Source: Imbroritus primus
Lineage (GTDB): Bacteria > Pseudomonadota > Gammaproteobacteria > Burkholderiales > Burkholderiaceae
NCBI GenBank assembly: GCA_000272025.2
Contig: AKCV02000004.1
Location: forward strand, 1 to 64,000
Direction: 5' to 3'
DNA: 64,000 nucleotides
The notes below the pieces were generated by a model. The model was given only the letters and a program-made list of their open reading frames with translations, did not search any database and had not been told where the DNA came from. Made by a program: the position numbers and the translations under genes. Shown one piece after another: positions 8,615-17,161 of the stretch (position 1 is its first letter; every line of letters begins with the position of its first letter).

Positions 8615-10177
8615 ATGGGCGTGTCTGCGTGCGCGCTGGATGTCGCGCAGCTGGAGCAGATGCTCCGGCAGCGCGATGACTGGGCGCTGTTCGACGTACG
8701 CGAACCGGTCGAGGCGGAGCGGGGGCATATTGCCAGTGCCACCAGCTTGCCACGCCGGCGCATCGAGTTGCGTATCGAGGCGCTGGTGCGCGACCGTGGA
8801 ACGCCCATCGTGCTGGTGGATGATGACAGCGGACGGGCGTCGCTCGCGGCCCGGACGCTGGCCGGACTCGGCTACCGCAAGGTCAGCTGGCTGCAGGGCG
8901 GTGTTGCTGCATGGCAAGCCGCCGGCCATCGGCTTGCCACCGGCAACAATGTGCCGAGCAAGCGCTTTGGCGAACAGGCTTATCACGATTACTCCATTCC
9001 CGACGTTGCCGCCGACACACTCGCCGCATGGCAGCGTGAAGGCCGCGACGTGAAACTGTTCGACGTGCGCACGCCGGAAGAGTACGCGGAAGCGTGCATT
9101 CCCGGCGCGGCAAGCGGGCCCAGTTTCGACATCGCCCGGCATGCTGGTGATCTGCAACAGCACGACGGCCCGGTGGTCGTGCACTGTGCTGGCCGGACGC
9201 GCAGCCTGATCGCTGCGCAGACCTTGCGCGAGCTCGGGGTCAAGCAGGCCGTTGCCTTGCGCAATGGCACCATGGGCTGGCATCTCGCCGGCCTGCAAGT
9301 CGAGCGAGGCGCCGCGCGGGCGCTTGGCACGCCTTCCGCCGCGAGTGTGGCGCAGGGTATTCATGGCAGCCTGCGACTCGCCGAGGCTGCTGGCGTCGGT
9401 GTAGTCGATGCGACCATGCTGGCCATCTGGCTGCGCCAGGCCGACAACCTCTATGTTTTCGATGTCCGTCAGGTCGATGCCTACATGGCCGGCCATATCC
9501 CCGGCGCGCAGGCAGTGCCCGGCGGGCAGGTAGTACAGCGCGCCGATGATTTCATTGCGGTGCGCGGCGCCCGCATCGTGCTGGTGGATGACGACGGCAC
9601 CCGTGCGCGGCTGACGGCCGTGTGGCTGCGGCGCATGGGTTTTCCGAACGTGCTGGTGCTATCCGGTGGCATTGCCGCATGGCGGGCGGCTGGTGGCATG
9701 CTCGAGAGCGGGCGGGTGCGGCGCGCGCCCGCTGGCTGGCTGGCGGCACGCGCGGGCGTGCGCCTGGTCACGGCACAGGATGTCGAAGCACAGGTCCTGC
9801 AGCAGCCGGGCCTGGTGGTGCTCGACGTCGATACCAGCGCGCATTTCCGGCACGGGCACTTGCCTGGCGCACTGTGGGTGCCGCGTGGCTGGCTGGAGGC
9901 GCGGATTGCTGCTCTGGTGCCGGACCTCACAACGCCGGTGCTGGTGACCTGTGCAACGGGTGTGCAGGGTGTCTACGCTGGGGGCGCGCTGGGCGCGCTC
10001 GGTTATCGCGCGGTCATGGTACTCGACGGTGGGACGGCGAGCTGGCGGCGTGCCGGCTACCGGCTCGAAACAGCGGAGTTGCCGCCGCAGGACGATATCC
10101 TGTTGCCGCCGTATGCGCGCGGCGAACAGGCCATGCGCGATTACCTGGCGTGGGAGACCGATCTGGTCCGGCCGTAA
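8615..10177 (+). CDS. Four-domain rhodanese-like protein
   Basis: The 520-residue protein has four tandem rhodanese domains, roughly residues 8-108, 128-232, 262-365 and 385-488. Each ends with the family pattern GG-x-AAW or equivalent. Active-site loops alternate: domain 1 reads LVDDDSGR and domain 3 reads LVDDDGTR with no cysteine, while domain 2 has Cys191 in VVHCAGRTRS and domain 4 has Cys446 in LVTCATGV. So two catalytic and two non-catalytic modules are paired. Rhodaneses move sulfane sulfur between thiol acceptors. It follows the thiolase after 6 nt and is probably cotranscribed. Its link to the acyl-CoA operon is unclear, though sulfur transfer or thioester chemistry can be imagined. 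Confidence 0.88.
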   Translation: MGVSACALDVAQLEQMLRQRDDWALFDVREPVEAERGHIASATSLPRRRIELRIEALVRDRGTPIVLVDDDSGRASLAARTLAGLGYRKVSWLQGGVAAWQAAGHRLATGNNVPSKRFGEQAYHDYSIPDVAADTLAAWQREGRDVKLFDVRTPEEYAEACIPGAASGPSFDIARHAGDLQQHDGPVVVHCAGRTRSLIAAQTLRELGVKQAVALRNGTMGWHLAGLQVERGAARALGTPSAASVAQGIHGSLRLAEAAGVGVVDATMLAIWLRQADNLYVFDVRQVDAYMAGHIPGAQAVPGGQVVQRADDFIAVRGARIVLVDDDGTRARLTAVWLRRMGFPNVLVLSGGIAAWRAAGGMLESGRVRRAPAGWLAARAGVRLVTAQDVEAQVLQQPGLVVLDVDTSAHFRHGHLPGALWVPRGWLEARIAALVPDLTTPVLVTCATGVQGVYAGGALGALGYRAVMVLDGGTASWRRAGYRLETAELPPQDDILLPPYARGEQAMRDYLAWETDLVRP

Positions 10178-10198
10178 GTCCGTGCCTTAAGCGCGATT

Positions 10199-10218
10199 AG
10201 CGTGCCATCCAGCACGCT
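10199..10218. terminator. Short hairpin between convergent rhodanese and iclR genes
   Basis: AGCGTG and CACGCT form a 6-bp stem with an 8-nt loop in the 46-bp gap between the two convergent stop codons. There is no clear T tract, so this is a weak candidate for a bidirectional transcription end. Confidence 0.3.
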
Positions 10219-10223
10219 CGCCA

Positions 10224-11117
10224 TCACTCCCAGTTCTGCTGCTCGGCTTCCAGCAGTTTTTCCAGCTGACGTACTTCCTTGGCCAGCAGGCGCGCCATTT
10301 CCTCGCGCCGCGGTCCGGCCAGGCGCGACTCGATGGCAGCGATACTGATGGCCGCGTACGGTTGCCCGTTGGGCGGCCGGATCGCCATGCCGATGGCGGC
10401 CACGCCTGGCAGTACGTCTTCCACGTTGATTGCGTAACCGGCTTCTTGGGAGATCTTCAGTGCCTTGCGCAGGCGCTCGGGCGTCAACTGGCTGAAGGTC
10501 GCAAAACGTGCCGCGTTAGTGGAGATGGCGTGGTCGATTTCTTCCGGGGTCATGCCCATGAGCAGCGCCAGGCTGCCCGCGCCGATACCGAGCGGACGGC
10601 GGCCCCCGATATTGAGTGTGCGTGTCTGGATCGGGTAGCTGCCTTCGATGCGGTCGATGCATACCGTGTCGAGGCCACTGCGCACCACCAGGAATACCGA
10701 ATCGCCGCTTTTGTCGGCCAGCCGGTGCAGGGCTGGCTGGCAGATTTCCTTCAGGTTGTAGTGCGGCGTGGCGGCCAGTCCCAGCTCATAGACGACGTGA
10801 CCCAGGCGATAGCGCTTGCTGACAGGGTCCTGCGCCACCATGCCCTGTGCCACTAATCCCTTGACGATGCGGTGCGCAGTCGGGCGTTCCAGTTCGAGCG
10901 CGTCAGCAATGTCCGCCAGCCGCAGGCCGGTCTGGCTGCGTGCGGCGATCTCACGCAGGATGGTGATGGCGCGATGGATGCTCTGTGTGCCCCACGGTTG
11001 CGATTCGCCGTTTGCACCGGCTTTCCGGGTGCTCTTGCGTGGCGCGCGCTTGGCTGCGGTGCCGCTGGCCACGGATTGCAGTGGTTCTGCAGTATTGTTT
11101 TTAGGTGCAATGGGCAT
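10224..11117 (-). CDS. IclR-family transcriptional regulator
   Basis: Started at the ATG beginning MPIAPKNNTAEP, the protein has 297 residues. An N-terminal basic Ala/Lys/Arg tail is followed by the IclR winged helix (SIHRAITILREIAARS to TAHRIVKGL) and the IclR effector domain ending near the C-terminus. A longer frame opens 54 nt upstream with GTG, but a perfect TATAAT lies inside that extension (complement of 11157-11162), which favours the shorter start. IclR proteins bind operators as dimers or tetramers and respond to small aromatic or aliphatic acids. The convergent position next to the ligase/transporter operon makes it a candidate regulator of that operon. Confidence 0.9.
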   Translation of the reverse strand: MPIAPKNNTAEPLQSVASGTAAKRAPRKSTRKAGANGESQPWGTQSIHRAITILREIAARSQTGLRLADIADALELERPTAHRIVKGLVAQGMVAQDPVSKRYRLGHVVYELGLAATPHYNLKEICQPALHRLADKSGDSVFLVVRSGLDTVCIDRIEGSYPIQTRTLNIGGRRPLGIGAGSLALLMGMTPEEIDHAISTNAARFATFSQLTPERLRKALKISQEAGYAINVEDVLPGVAAIGMAIRPPNGQPYAAISIAAIESRLAGPRREEMARLLAKEVRQLEKLLEAEQQNWE

Positions 11118-11156
11118 GGCATATCCGAAAACAGGAACTGATAGCGTATGCCAGCG

Positions 11157-11162
11157 ATTATA
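11157..11162 (-). promoter_or_regulatory. -10 box of the iclR promoter
   Basis: The minus strand reads TATAAT here, 40 nt upstream of the chosen iclR ATG. Transcription would begin near 11150 and give a leader of about 33 nt. I see no good -35 hexamer 17 nt upstream, so the promoter may need an activator or be weak. Confidence 0.4.
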
Positions 11163-11171
11163 CGGTGCCAC

Positions 11172-11720
11172 CCCCTTGATGGGCGGGTGAATGCGTTGCG
11201 CCGCGACGATAGTGCGGATCGCTGCGCAGCTTCCGGATGACAGCTGGCGGTAGTGCCTCAGATGGCGATACCGCTGCGCACTGTATCACCTTTGTCAGCC
11301 AGCAGGACCATGTTCGCCGGGCGCGCGGCCTGTTGTCATGAACACCTGCATGGGCTGGGTGCAGGGCAGGGAGCATGCGCGCCCGCAACGGCTGCGGGTT
11401 CCCGGCCGAAAGTGTCGAGCCAACCTCCATGGGGTGCGTCGATATGAGGCTGGAAAGCAGGTGGTCCACCAGCCCGCATGCCGTTCAGGCAATGTATCCG
11501 GACGATCCCTGTTTTGGCAATAAATGCAATTAACCGCCATGCTGGAGTGCCGCGCATGAACACGCCGGCGATGGTGGTGGATGTGCCCCTGTGCAAAATA
11601 TGAATCCTGCGAGGATCACGCCGCGCGCACCCGCCAGCAGCCGGGGGGAGCCATGAAGCAAGGGAGGGGGCCATGCCTTGGACGGTGGCTGGATCAGCAC
11701 GCCACCGCCCGAGGCACACC
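11172..11720. other. Gene-free stretch between iclR and liuC
   Basis: About 550 bp lies upstream of iclR and downstream of liuC. Open frames here have no ribosome sites and no recognisable protein features. On the minus strand just after the liuC stop, GGTGGC and GCCACC (about 11682-11704) can pair as a weak hairpin. I find no trace of the methylcrotonyl-CoA carboxylase alpha subunit that often follows liuC. Confidence 0.5.
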
Positions 11721-12509
11721 TCATGCGTTGCGCCAAGCAGGTTGGCGTTTCTCCAGGAAAGCGCTGATACCTTCGCGTCCTTCGGCCGAACCCCGGATCT
11801 CGGCGATCCGATTCGCCGTATCGGTGATCAGGTCGGTATCGATGGGGACACCGGCGACGTCCTGGATCAGCTGCTTGCACGCACGCATGGCTTCCGGGCT
11901 GTTGGCCGCGAGCGTTGCCGCCAGCTCGGCGACCCTGGCATCGAGCGCGGCCGCAGGCACCACTTCATGCACCAGGCCAGAGTGTGCAGCCTGTGCAGCA
12001 CTGAAGCGTTCGGCGCTGAGGCAGTAGCGGCGGGCAGCCTGTTCGCCCATGGCGCGGATCACGTAGGGGCTGATCGTTGCCGGAATCAGCCCGAGCCGTG
12101 TTTCGCTGATGGAAAAATTAGCCGTATCGGCGGCAATCACGATGTCGGCCACCGCGACGAGGCCGACACCGCCCGCATACGCATCACCCTGGACCCGCGC
12201 AATCACCGGGCGGGGACACGACCAGATGGTATGCATCATCTGCGCCAGGGTCAGCGCATCGGCCCGATTCTCATCGGGCGCATAACCCGCCATGCGGCGC
12301 ATCCAGTTGAGGTCTGCGCCAGCACAGAAAGCCAGACCCGCGCCGGTGAGCACGATGACGCGCACCTGCGGGCTGTCGCCGAGCGCGCGAAAGGCGCCAG
12401 TGAGTTCGGCAATCAGTGTTTCGTTGAACGCATTGCGTACCTCTGGGCGGTTGAGCGAGACGGTGGCGATGTGTCCTGCGGTGGTGACGGTGAGTGTGCT
12501 GAATTCCAT
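11721..12509 (-). CDS. liuC: Methylglutaconyl-CoA hydratase (enoyl-CoA hydratase family)
   Basis: The product has 262 residues starting MEFSTLTVTTAGH. The crotonase fold is clear: NRPEVRNAFNETLI, the oxyanion-hole region GAGLAFCAGADLNWMRRM, then ARVQGDAYAGGVGLVAVADIVIA, and FSISETRLGLIPATISPYVIRAMG with the catalytic glutamate region. The last motif is characteristic of the liu/atu branch of the family. With liuB and liuA immediately upstream on the same strand, the expected reaction is hydration of 3-methylglutaconyl-CoA to HMG-CoA in leucine breakdown. The in-frame extension upstream of the chosen ATG is rejected because the crotonase homology begins right after this ATG. Confidence 0.87.
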   Translation of the reverse strand: MEFSTLTVTTAGHIATVSLNRPEVRNAFNETLIAELTGAFRALGDSPQVRVIVLTGAGLAFCAGADLNWMRRMAGYAPDENRADALTLAQMMHTIWSCPRPVIARVQGDAYAGGVGLVAVADIVIAADTANFSISETRLGLIPATISPYVIRAMGEQAARRYCLSAERFSAAQAAHSGLVHEVVPAAALDARVAELAATLAANSPEAMRACKQLIQDVAGVPIDTDLITDTANRIAEIRGSAEGREGISAFLEKRQPAWRNA

Positions 12510-12613
12510 GCGTAACCTTCTCGCTGCAACAATGTATTTCAATGTTAGTCCGACCTGCCGGTTACAAGGGCGTTCGCACGCTGGCCGGGTCAAGTCAATT
12601 GTGCCTGGCGACG

Positions 12614-14221
12614 CTACATGCGGAACACGCCGAACGTTGTCTCAGGAATTGGTGCGTTCAGGCTGGCCGCCAGTGCCTGGCCCAGCACGTCGCGCGTCTG
12701 CGCCGGGTCGATGATGCCGTCGTCCCATAGGCGCGCACTGGCATAGTAGGGGTGGCCCTGCCGTTCGTACTGTTCGCGGATGGGTTGCTTGAAGGCGAGT
12801 TCCTCCTCGCTGCTCCATTGCCCGCCGCCTTTTTCGATACCTTCACGGCGCACGGTGGCGAGCACGCTGGCGGCCTGCTCGCCGCCCATCACCGAGATGC
12901 GTGCATTCGGCCACATCCACAGGAAGCGTGGCGCAAAGGCGCGGCCAGCCATGCCGTAGTTGCCCGCACCGAACGAACCGCCGATGATCACGGTGAACTT
13001 GGGCACCTGCGCCGTCGCCACGGCCGTCACCAGCTTGGCGCCATGCCGTACGATGCCTTCGTTCTCGACTTTTCGACCGACCATGAAGCCGGTGATGTTC
13101 TGCAGGAAGACGAGCGGAATCTTGCGCTGGCAGCACAGTTCGATAAAGTGCGTGCCCTTGAGCGCAGACTCGGAGAACAGGATGCCGTTGTTGGCAATGA
13201 TGCCGACCGGATAGCCCCACAGGTGCGCAAAGCCGCAGACCAGTGTCGCGCCATAGCGCGCCTTGAATTCGTCGAAGGCGGAGTCGTCGACCAGGCGCGC
13301 GATGATCTCGCGCACATCGTAAGGCTTGCGTGTGTCGGTGGGAATAACGCCGTACAGTTCCTCGGCCGCATAACGGGGTGGCACAGGTGCGCGCATCTGC
13401 AGCACGGCGGGCCGGGTACGGTTCAGGCGCGCCACGATGTCGCGGGCGATCGACAGGGCATGCGCATCGTCCTGCGCCAGATGGTCGGCCACGCCCGACA
13501 GGCGTGTGTGCACATCGGCGCCACCCAGGTCCTCGGCGCTGACATCCTCGCCGATGGCGGCCTTGACCAGCGGCGGGCCACCAAGAAAGATCGTGCCCTG
13601 CTTGCGCACGATGATGGATTCATCACTCATGGCCGGCACATAGGCGCCGCCTGCGGTGCACGAGCCCATCACCACGGCGATCTGCGCGATGCCGCGCGCG
13701 GAGAGATTGGCCTGGTTGTAGAAGATGCGGCCGAAATGTTCGCGGTCGGCAAACACTTCATCCTGGTTCGGCAGATGTGCACCGCCCGAATCGACGAGGT
13801 AGACGCAGGGCAGGCCGTTCTGCCCGGCAATCTCCTGCGCGCGCAGATGCTTCTTGACGGTCATCGGATAGTAGGTGCCGCCCTTGACTGTGGCATCGTT
13901 GCAGACGATCACGCATTCCTGTCCGGCAATCTGGCCGACGCCCGTGATGATGCCAGCGCCCGGTGCTTCGTCGCCGTACATCCCGTAGGCAGCCAGTGGT
14001 GACAGTTCCAGAAACGGCGTATCCGGGTCCAGCAACTGGCGGATGCGGTCGCGCGGCAGCAGCTTGCCACGTGCCAGATGCCGGGCGCGCGCCGTTTCGC
14101 CGCCGCCTTCGGCCAGGGTCGCCAGTACGCGCCGCAGGTCATCGACCAACGCCTGCATGGCGGCCGCGTTGTTCTGGAAGGCGTCAGAATCCGGTTTCAG
14201 TTGCGAGTCAAGGATCGGCAT
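12614..14221 (-). CDS. liuB: Methylcrotonyl-CoA carboxylase, carboxyltransferase (beta) subunit
   Basis: The ATG beginning [13 protein letters not shown] gives 535 residues, the usual size of bacterial MCC beta. Both halves of the carboxyltransferase fold are present: [23 protein letters not shown] and [19 protein letters not shown] in the N-terminal half, [34 protein letters not shown] in the C-terminal half. It transfers CO2 from carboxybiotin to 3-methylcrotonyl-CoA. The partner alpha subunit (biotin carboxylase plus biotin carrier) is not encoded in the window, which is unusual because liuB is normally followed by liuC and liuD. Confidence 0.93.
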   Translation of the reverse strand: MPILDSQLKPDSDAFQNNAAAMQALVDDLRRVLATLAEGGGETARARHLARGKLLPRDRIRQLLDPDTPFLELSPLAAYGMYGDEAPGAGIITGVGQIAGQECVIVCNDATVKGGTYYPMTVKKHLRAQEIAGQNGLPCVYLVDSGGAHLPNQDEVFADREHFGRIFYNQANLSARGIAQIAVVMGSCTAGGAYVPAMSDESIIVRKQGTIFLGGPPLVKAAIGEDVSAEDLGGADVHTRLSGVADHLAQDDAHALSIARDIVARLNRTRPAVLQMRAPVPPRYAAEELYGVIPTDTRKPYDVREIIARLVDDSAFDEFKARYGATLVCGFAHLWGYPVGIIANNGILFSESALKGTHFIELCCQRKIPLVFLQNITGFMVGRKVENEGIVRHGAKLVTAVATAQVPKFTVIIGGSFGAGNYGMAGRAFAPRFLWMWPNARISVMGGEQAASVLATVRREGIEKGGGQWSSEEELAFKQPIREQYERQGHPYYASARLWDDGIIDPAQTRDVLGQALAASLNAPIPETTFGVFRM

Positions 14222-14294
14222 CGGCAGTCGTGGAGCTGGGACGAAAGAGGTAGCAGCCAAGGCACCAACAGAGGCAGCGACGGGAGGATCCAGA

Positions 14295-15476
14295 TCATGC
14301 CGTCTCGTTGAAAAATTCGCGGCCGATCAGCATGCGGCGGATCTCCGAGGTGCCGGCGCCAATCTCGTACAGCTTGGCATCGCGCCACAGGCGGCCGGCC
14401 GGATAGTCGTTGACGTAACCATTGCCGCCGAGGATCTGGATCGCCTCGCCGGCCATCCAGGTGGCGCGTTCGGCGGTGTAGAGGATCACGCCCGCGCAAT
14501 CCTTGCGTAGTTGCCGTACGTGCGTCGCGCCAAGCGCATCGAGATTGCGGCCAACCGCATACAGGTAGGCGCGGCAGGCCTGCAGAGTGGTGTACATATC
14601 GGCCACCTTGCCCTGGATCAGCTGGAATTCCCCGATGCTCTGGCCGAACTGCCGGCGTTCATGGATATAAGGCGTGACCACATCGAGACAAGCCTGCATG
14701 ATGCCGACCGGACCGCCGGCCAGCACGGCCCGCTCATAGTCGAGGCCGCTCATCAGCACACGCGCGCCTTCGTTCTCGCCACCGAGCACATGGTGGGCCG
14801 GCACCTCGACATCGCTGAAGACGAGTTCCCCGGTTGGCGAACCCCGCATGCCGAGCTTGTCGAGTCGCTGCGCCACGCTGAAGCCCGGCATATCCTTTTC
14901 CACCAGGAATGCCGTCATGCCCTGCGCACCGCGGTCCGGCTCGGTCTTGGCGTACACCACCAGCACATCGCAGTCGGGACCGTTGGTAATCCACATCTTG
15001 GTGCCGTTCAGGATGTAACGGTCACCCTTGCGCGTGGCGCGCATGGTCATGCTGACCACATCGGAGCCGGCGTTGGGTTCGCTCATGGCCAGCGCACCGA
15101 TCCATTCCCCGGAGACGAGGCGCGGCAGGTATTTCTGCTTTTGCGCGGGCGTGCCGTGGCGGTGGATCTGGTTGACGCAGAGATTGGAGTGCGCGCCGTA
15201 GGAGAGCCCTACGGCAGCGGAGGCGCGGCTGATTTCCTCCATGGCGAGCATGTGGGCCAGATAGCCCATGTTCGCGCCGCCGTAGTCTTCCGCCACGGTG
15301 ATGCCGAGCACACCGAGATCGCCCATCTTGCGCCATAGATCGCGCGGAAAGCGGTCGTCGCGGTCGATGCCTGCAGCCAGCGGCGCGAGTTCCGCGCTGG
15401 CCCATTGCCGGACAGTGGCGCGCAGCATATCAAGATCCGCGCCGAGGGCAAAACTGAGACCGGGTAAGTGACTCAT
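14295..15476 (-). CDS. liuA: Isovaleryl-CoA dehydrogenase
   Basis: The 393-residue protein starts [18 protein letters not shown]. Isovaleryl-CoA dehydrogenase features are strong: [39 protein letters not shown], and the helix-G catalytic glutamate at Glu248 in [14 protein letters not shown], equivalent to the base of the human enzyme. The C-terminus ends [22 protein letters not shown]-dependent oxidation of isovaleryl-CoA to 3-methylcrotonyl-CoA feeds liuB. It is the first gene of the minus-strand liu operon. The usual MerR-type regulator liuR is not found upstream. Confidence 0.95.
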   Translation of the reverse strand: MSHLPGLSFALGADLDMLRATVRQWASAELAPLAAGIDRDDRFPRDLWRKMGDLGVLGITVAEDYGGANMGYLAHMLAMEEISRASAAVGLSYGAHSNLCVNQIHRHGTPAQKQKYLPRLVSGEWIGALAMSEPNAGSDVVSMTMRATRKGDRYILNGTKMWITNGPDCDVLVVYAKTEPDRGAQGMTAFLVEKDMPGFSVAQRLDKLGMRGSPTGELVFSDVEVPAHHVLGGENEGARVLMSGLDYERAVLAGGPVGIMQACLDVVTPYIHERRQFGQSIGEFQLIQGKVADMYTTLQACRAYLYAVGRNLDALGATHVRQLRKDCAGVILYTAERATWMAGEAIQILGGNGYVNDYPAGRLWRDAKLYEIGAGTSEIRRMLIGREFFNETA

Positions 15477-16005
15477 AGGGTCGCCCATGGGTGTGCTTTT
15501 TCCGTGCGTTCGTTTTTCCCGCGCAGGCGGGGCCGGAACATCGGGGCAGTCGCCTGCGGTCGAGTGTGACCCACGGGCGGCGGAGCGTCAAGCTGGCGGT
15601 TTGGCCGGCGCTATCGCCATCTATCGCCCAGTAGCGCCCAGCCTCGCCTGACACGCCGGGATGGCCATCTGCCGGGCCTGCTGGTGCTGGCGCGGGAAAC
15701 CGTCATGCCAGGATGACGGACCGGGGCGCGCGCCTGATGACGGCTGCCACTGCCGGCGGCAGCAGGGTGGCGATGATATGTGACGCATACGCAGCGCAGC
15801 GCGGCTGTAGCCCTTTCGCCACGTTGTGTCGGCCCGGCAAGTCGGAGATTGACAGCAGCAAACATCCGGTAGGAATATTCTTAGACCGTCACGCATCCGC
15901 CATTCGCCTGCCCGGCCACACGCGCCACGTGGCGCAGTCAGGCAGTGACTCCCGAACACGCCGGATGGCTGACGGAGGCTGTGCAGTCACGACAGGAGGT
16001 CCGCC
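15477..16005. other. Gene-free divergent region between liuA and a small gene
   Basis: About 530 bp separates liuA (minus) from the small gene at 16006 (plus). The region must hold the liu promoter. I see no convincing protein frame and no liuR. Near its right end lies a candidate plus-strand promoter, listed separately, and a perfect AGGAGGT ribosome site ahead of 16006. Confidence 0.5.
15849..15878 (+). promoter_or_regulatory. Candidate promoter for the small gene at 16006
   Basis: TTGACA at 15849-15854 is followed after 18 nt by GAATAT at 15873-15878. The -35 is perfect and the -10 is poor. The predicted transcript would carry a leader of about 120 nt before the ATG at 16006. Confidence 0.3.
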
Positions 16006-16290
16006 ATGCGATTTCATCTGTTTGAGCGACGTCTGGACGCCCACGTGCGCAAGGCACGTGAATACCTGATGGAGGCCAATCTGGCGCGGGTCGAGCACCA
16101 GGCCGCAGCCGAACACCACGCCGCGCTGGCGCGCATGTACGCCGAGCGTGTTGCCCGACTGGAGCAGGAAGTCACGAAGGCGCTGCAGCCAATCTCAATG
16201 GCGGGGTCCGATGCGCGGGCCGACGACGATGAGCCGGGCTTTGGCGATACCGTGCTGTTTCCTGTGCCGATACGCGGCGGACGTTCGTAA
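16006..16290 (+). CDS. Small hypothetical protein with coiled-coil segment
   Basis: The 94-residue protein has an excellent ribosome site (ACAGGAGGTCCGCC before ATG). Residues about 1-60 are alpha-helical and rich in Ala, Glu, Arg and His (for example REYLMEANLARVEHQAAAEHHAALARMYAERVARLEQEV), with heptad-like hydrophobic spacing suggesting a coiled coil. The C-terminal third is acidic then ends in Gly/Arg. There is no signal peptide or membrane segment. I do not recognise a family. It stands alone between the liu operon and a degenerate orphan. Confidence 0.6.
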   Translation: MRFHLFERRLDAHVRKAREYLMEANLARVEHQAAAEHHAALARMYAERVARLEQEVTKALQPISMAGSDARADDDEPGFGDTVLFPVPIRGGRS

Positions 16291-16478
16291 CGGCTTGTCC
16301 ATATCGCCAGTCACGACGTAACCGTCCGCCGGGGCGGTTGACTTCAGTTTCCGGCTACTCCGCCGCAATGGGCGGCGGGATGAGCCGGTGCATGTCCTTC
16401 GCCCAGAACGCCCGGTCTGCGCTAGCCCCAAGCGTCCATCAGCATCCGTGAGAAGGGCCGGCCACCGGCCTGCACCAA
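16291..16478. other. Short gap, no gene seen
   Basis: Between the small coiled-coil gene and the 3' end of the frameshifted minus-strand orphan I see no feature. An obvious transcription terminator is absent. Confidence 0.4.
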
Positions 16479-16888
16479 TCAATTCTCATATGGTGGCACA
16501 TATCCCATCGCATCGCACTGCCGCTTCACTTCCTGTGCTACGGCTCTCCGATTCCATTCCTCCTGCGCTGTCGGACTCAATCCCAGCTTATGGATATTTT
16601 CGTTGTAATAGTTGGGCCATCGAGGGGCGACCTCACGCCTTTTTTCCTCTAGCGCGGCGTCCCACCCGATCTCCTGAGCTCTGAAAAAAATACTCTTCTT
16701 TCCCCCTCCTGCGCGCGTTCCTGACAGCCCGGCGTCCCTCGCTGAATGAAGTGTTCCCGATTGTGGGGCGTGAGGTCTTCCTTTTTGCATACCGTAGCCG
16801 TTCCGATTTCTGCGCTTCTGGTCGTGGTTGGAGAGGGAGGGGCGTTGCTGCCACAGCAACTCGAAAAACCCGAAAGAATCTTCTTCAT
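16479..16888 (-). pseudogene. Frameshifted hypothetical gene
   Basis: Two overlapping minus-strand frames join into one protein if a single base is added. The 5' part begins at the ATG at 16888 (MKKILSGFSSCCGSN), 8 nt after a GAGG ribosome site, and reads to VFF. It then meets a run of seven T on the minus strand (complement of 16684-16690). Adding one T continues into the second frame, RAQEIGWDAALEEKRREVA, ending VPPYEN at 16479, for about 136 residues in total. The region is lower in G+C than its surroundings. I do not recognise the family. A sequencing indel, a true pseudogene and a phase-variable gene are all possible. Confidence 0.4.
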
Positions 16889-17161
16889 GGATACCACCTC
16901 GGACAGAAAGAACTGCTGGTCAGTCTAGGCAGCGATACGAGATCAGGCAGGCCGGGAGTGTCAATTATTCTTGATTCATCGACTTGTTATGCAATGTCGT
17001 CAGTGTGCCCTCGCAAGCTCATATTTTTCCGATGCATGTTGTCCATGTCAGGTCCGCAGAGTTCCCAACCCTTGCTGCTGCCTGACGATAAAGCACTGGG
17101 CGCGCAGCGTGCCGATGGGCTGCCCACGCTACGGCAGCACAGCCCGTATGCATCCATCGCA
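16889..17161. other. Gap upstream of the orphan and downstream of prpF
   Basis: About 270 bp of mixed composition with AT-rich patches around 16960-17040. Plus-strand frames here lack ribosome sites and continue antisense into prpF, so I treat them as spurious. It should contain the promoter of the frameshifted orphan and the end of the prp transcript. Confidence 0.4.

Noticed and set aside
11241..11560. Open frames on both strands between iclR and liuC
   Set aside because: No ribosome sites, no recognisable domain, and amino acid composition typical of antisense or random GC-rich frames.
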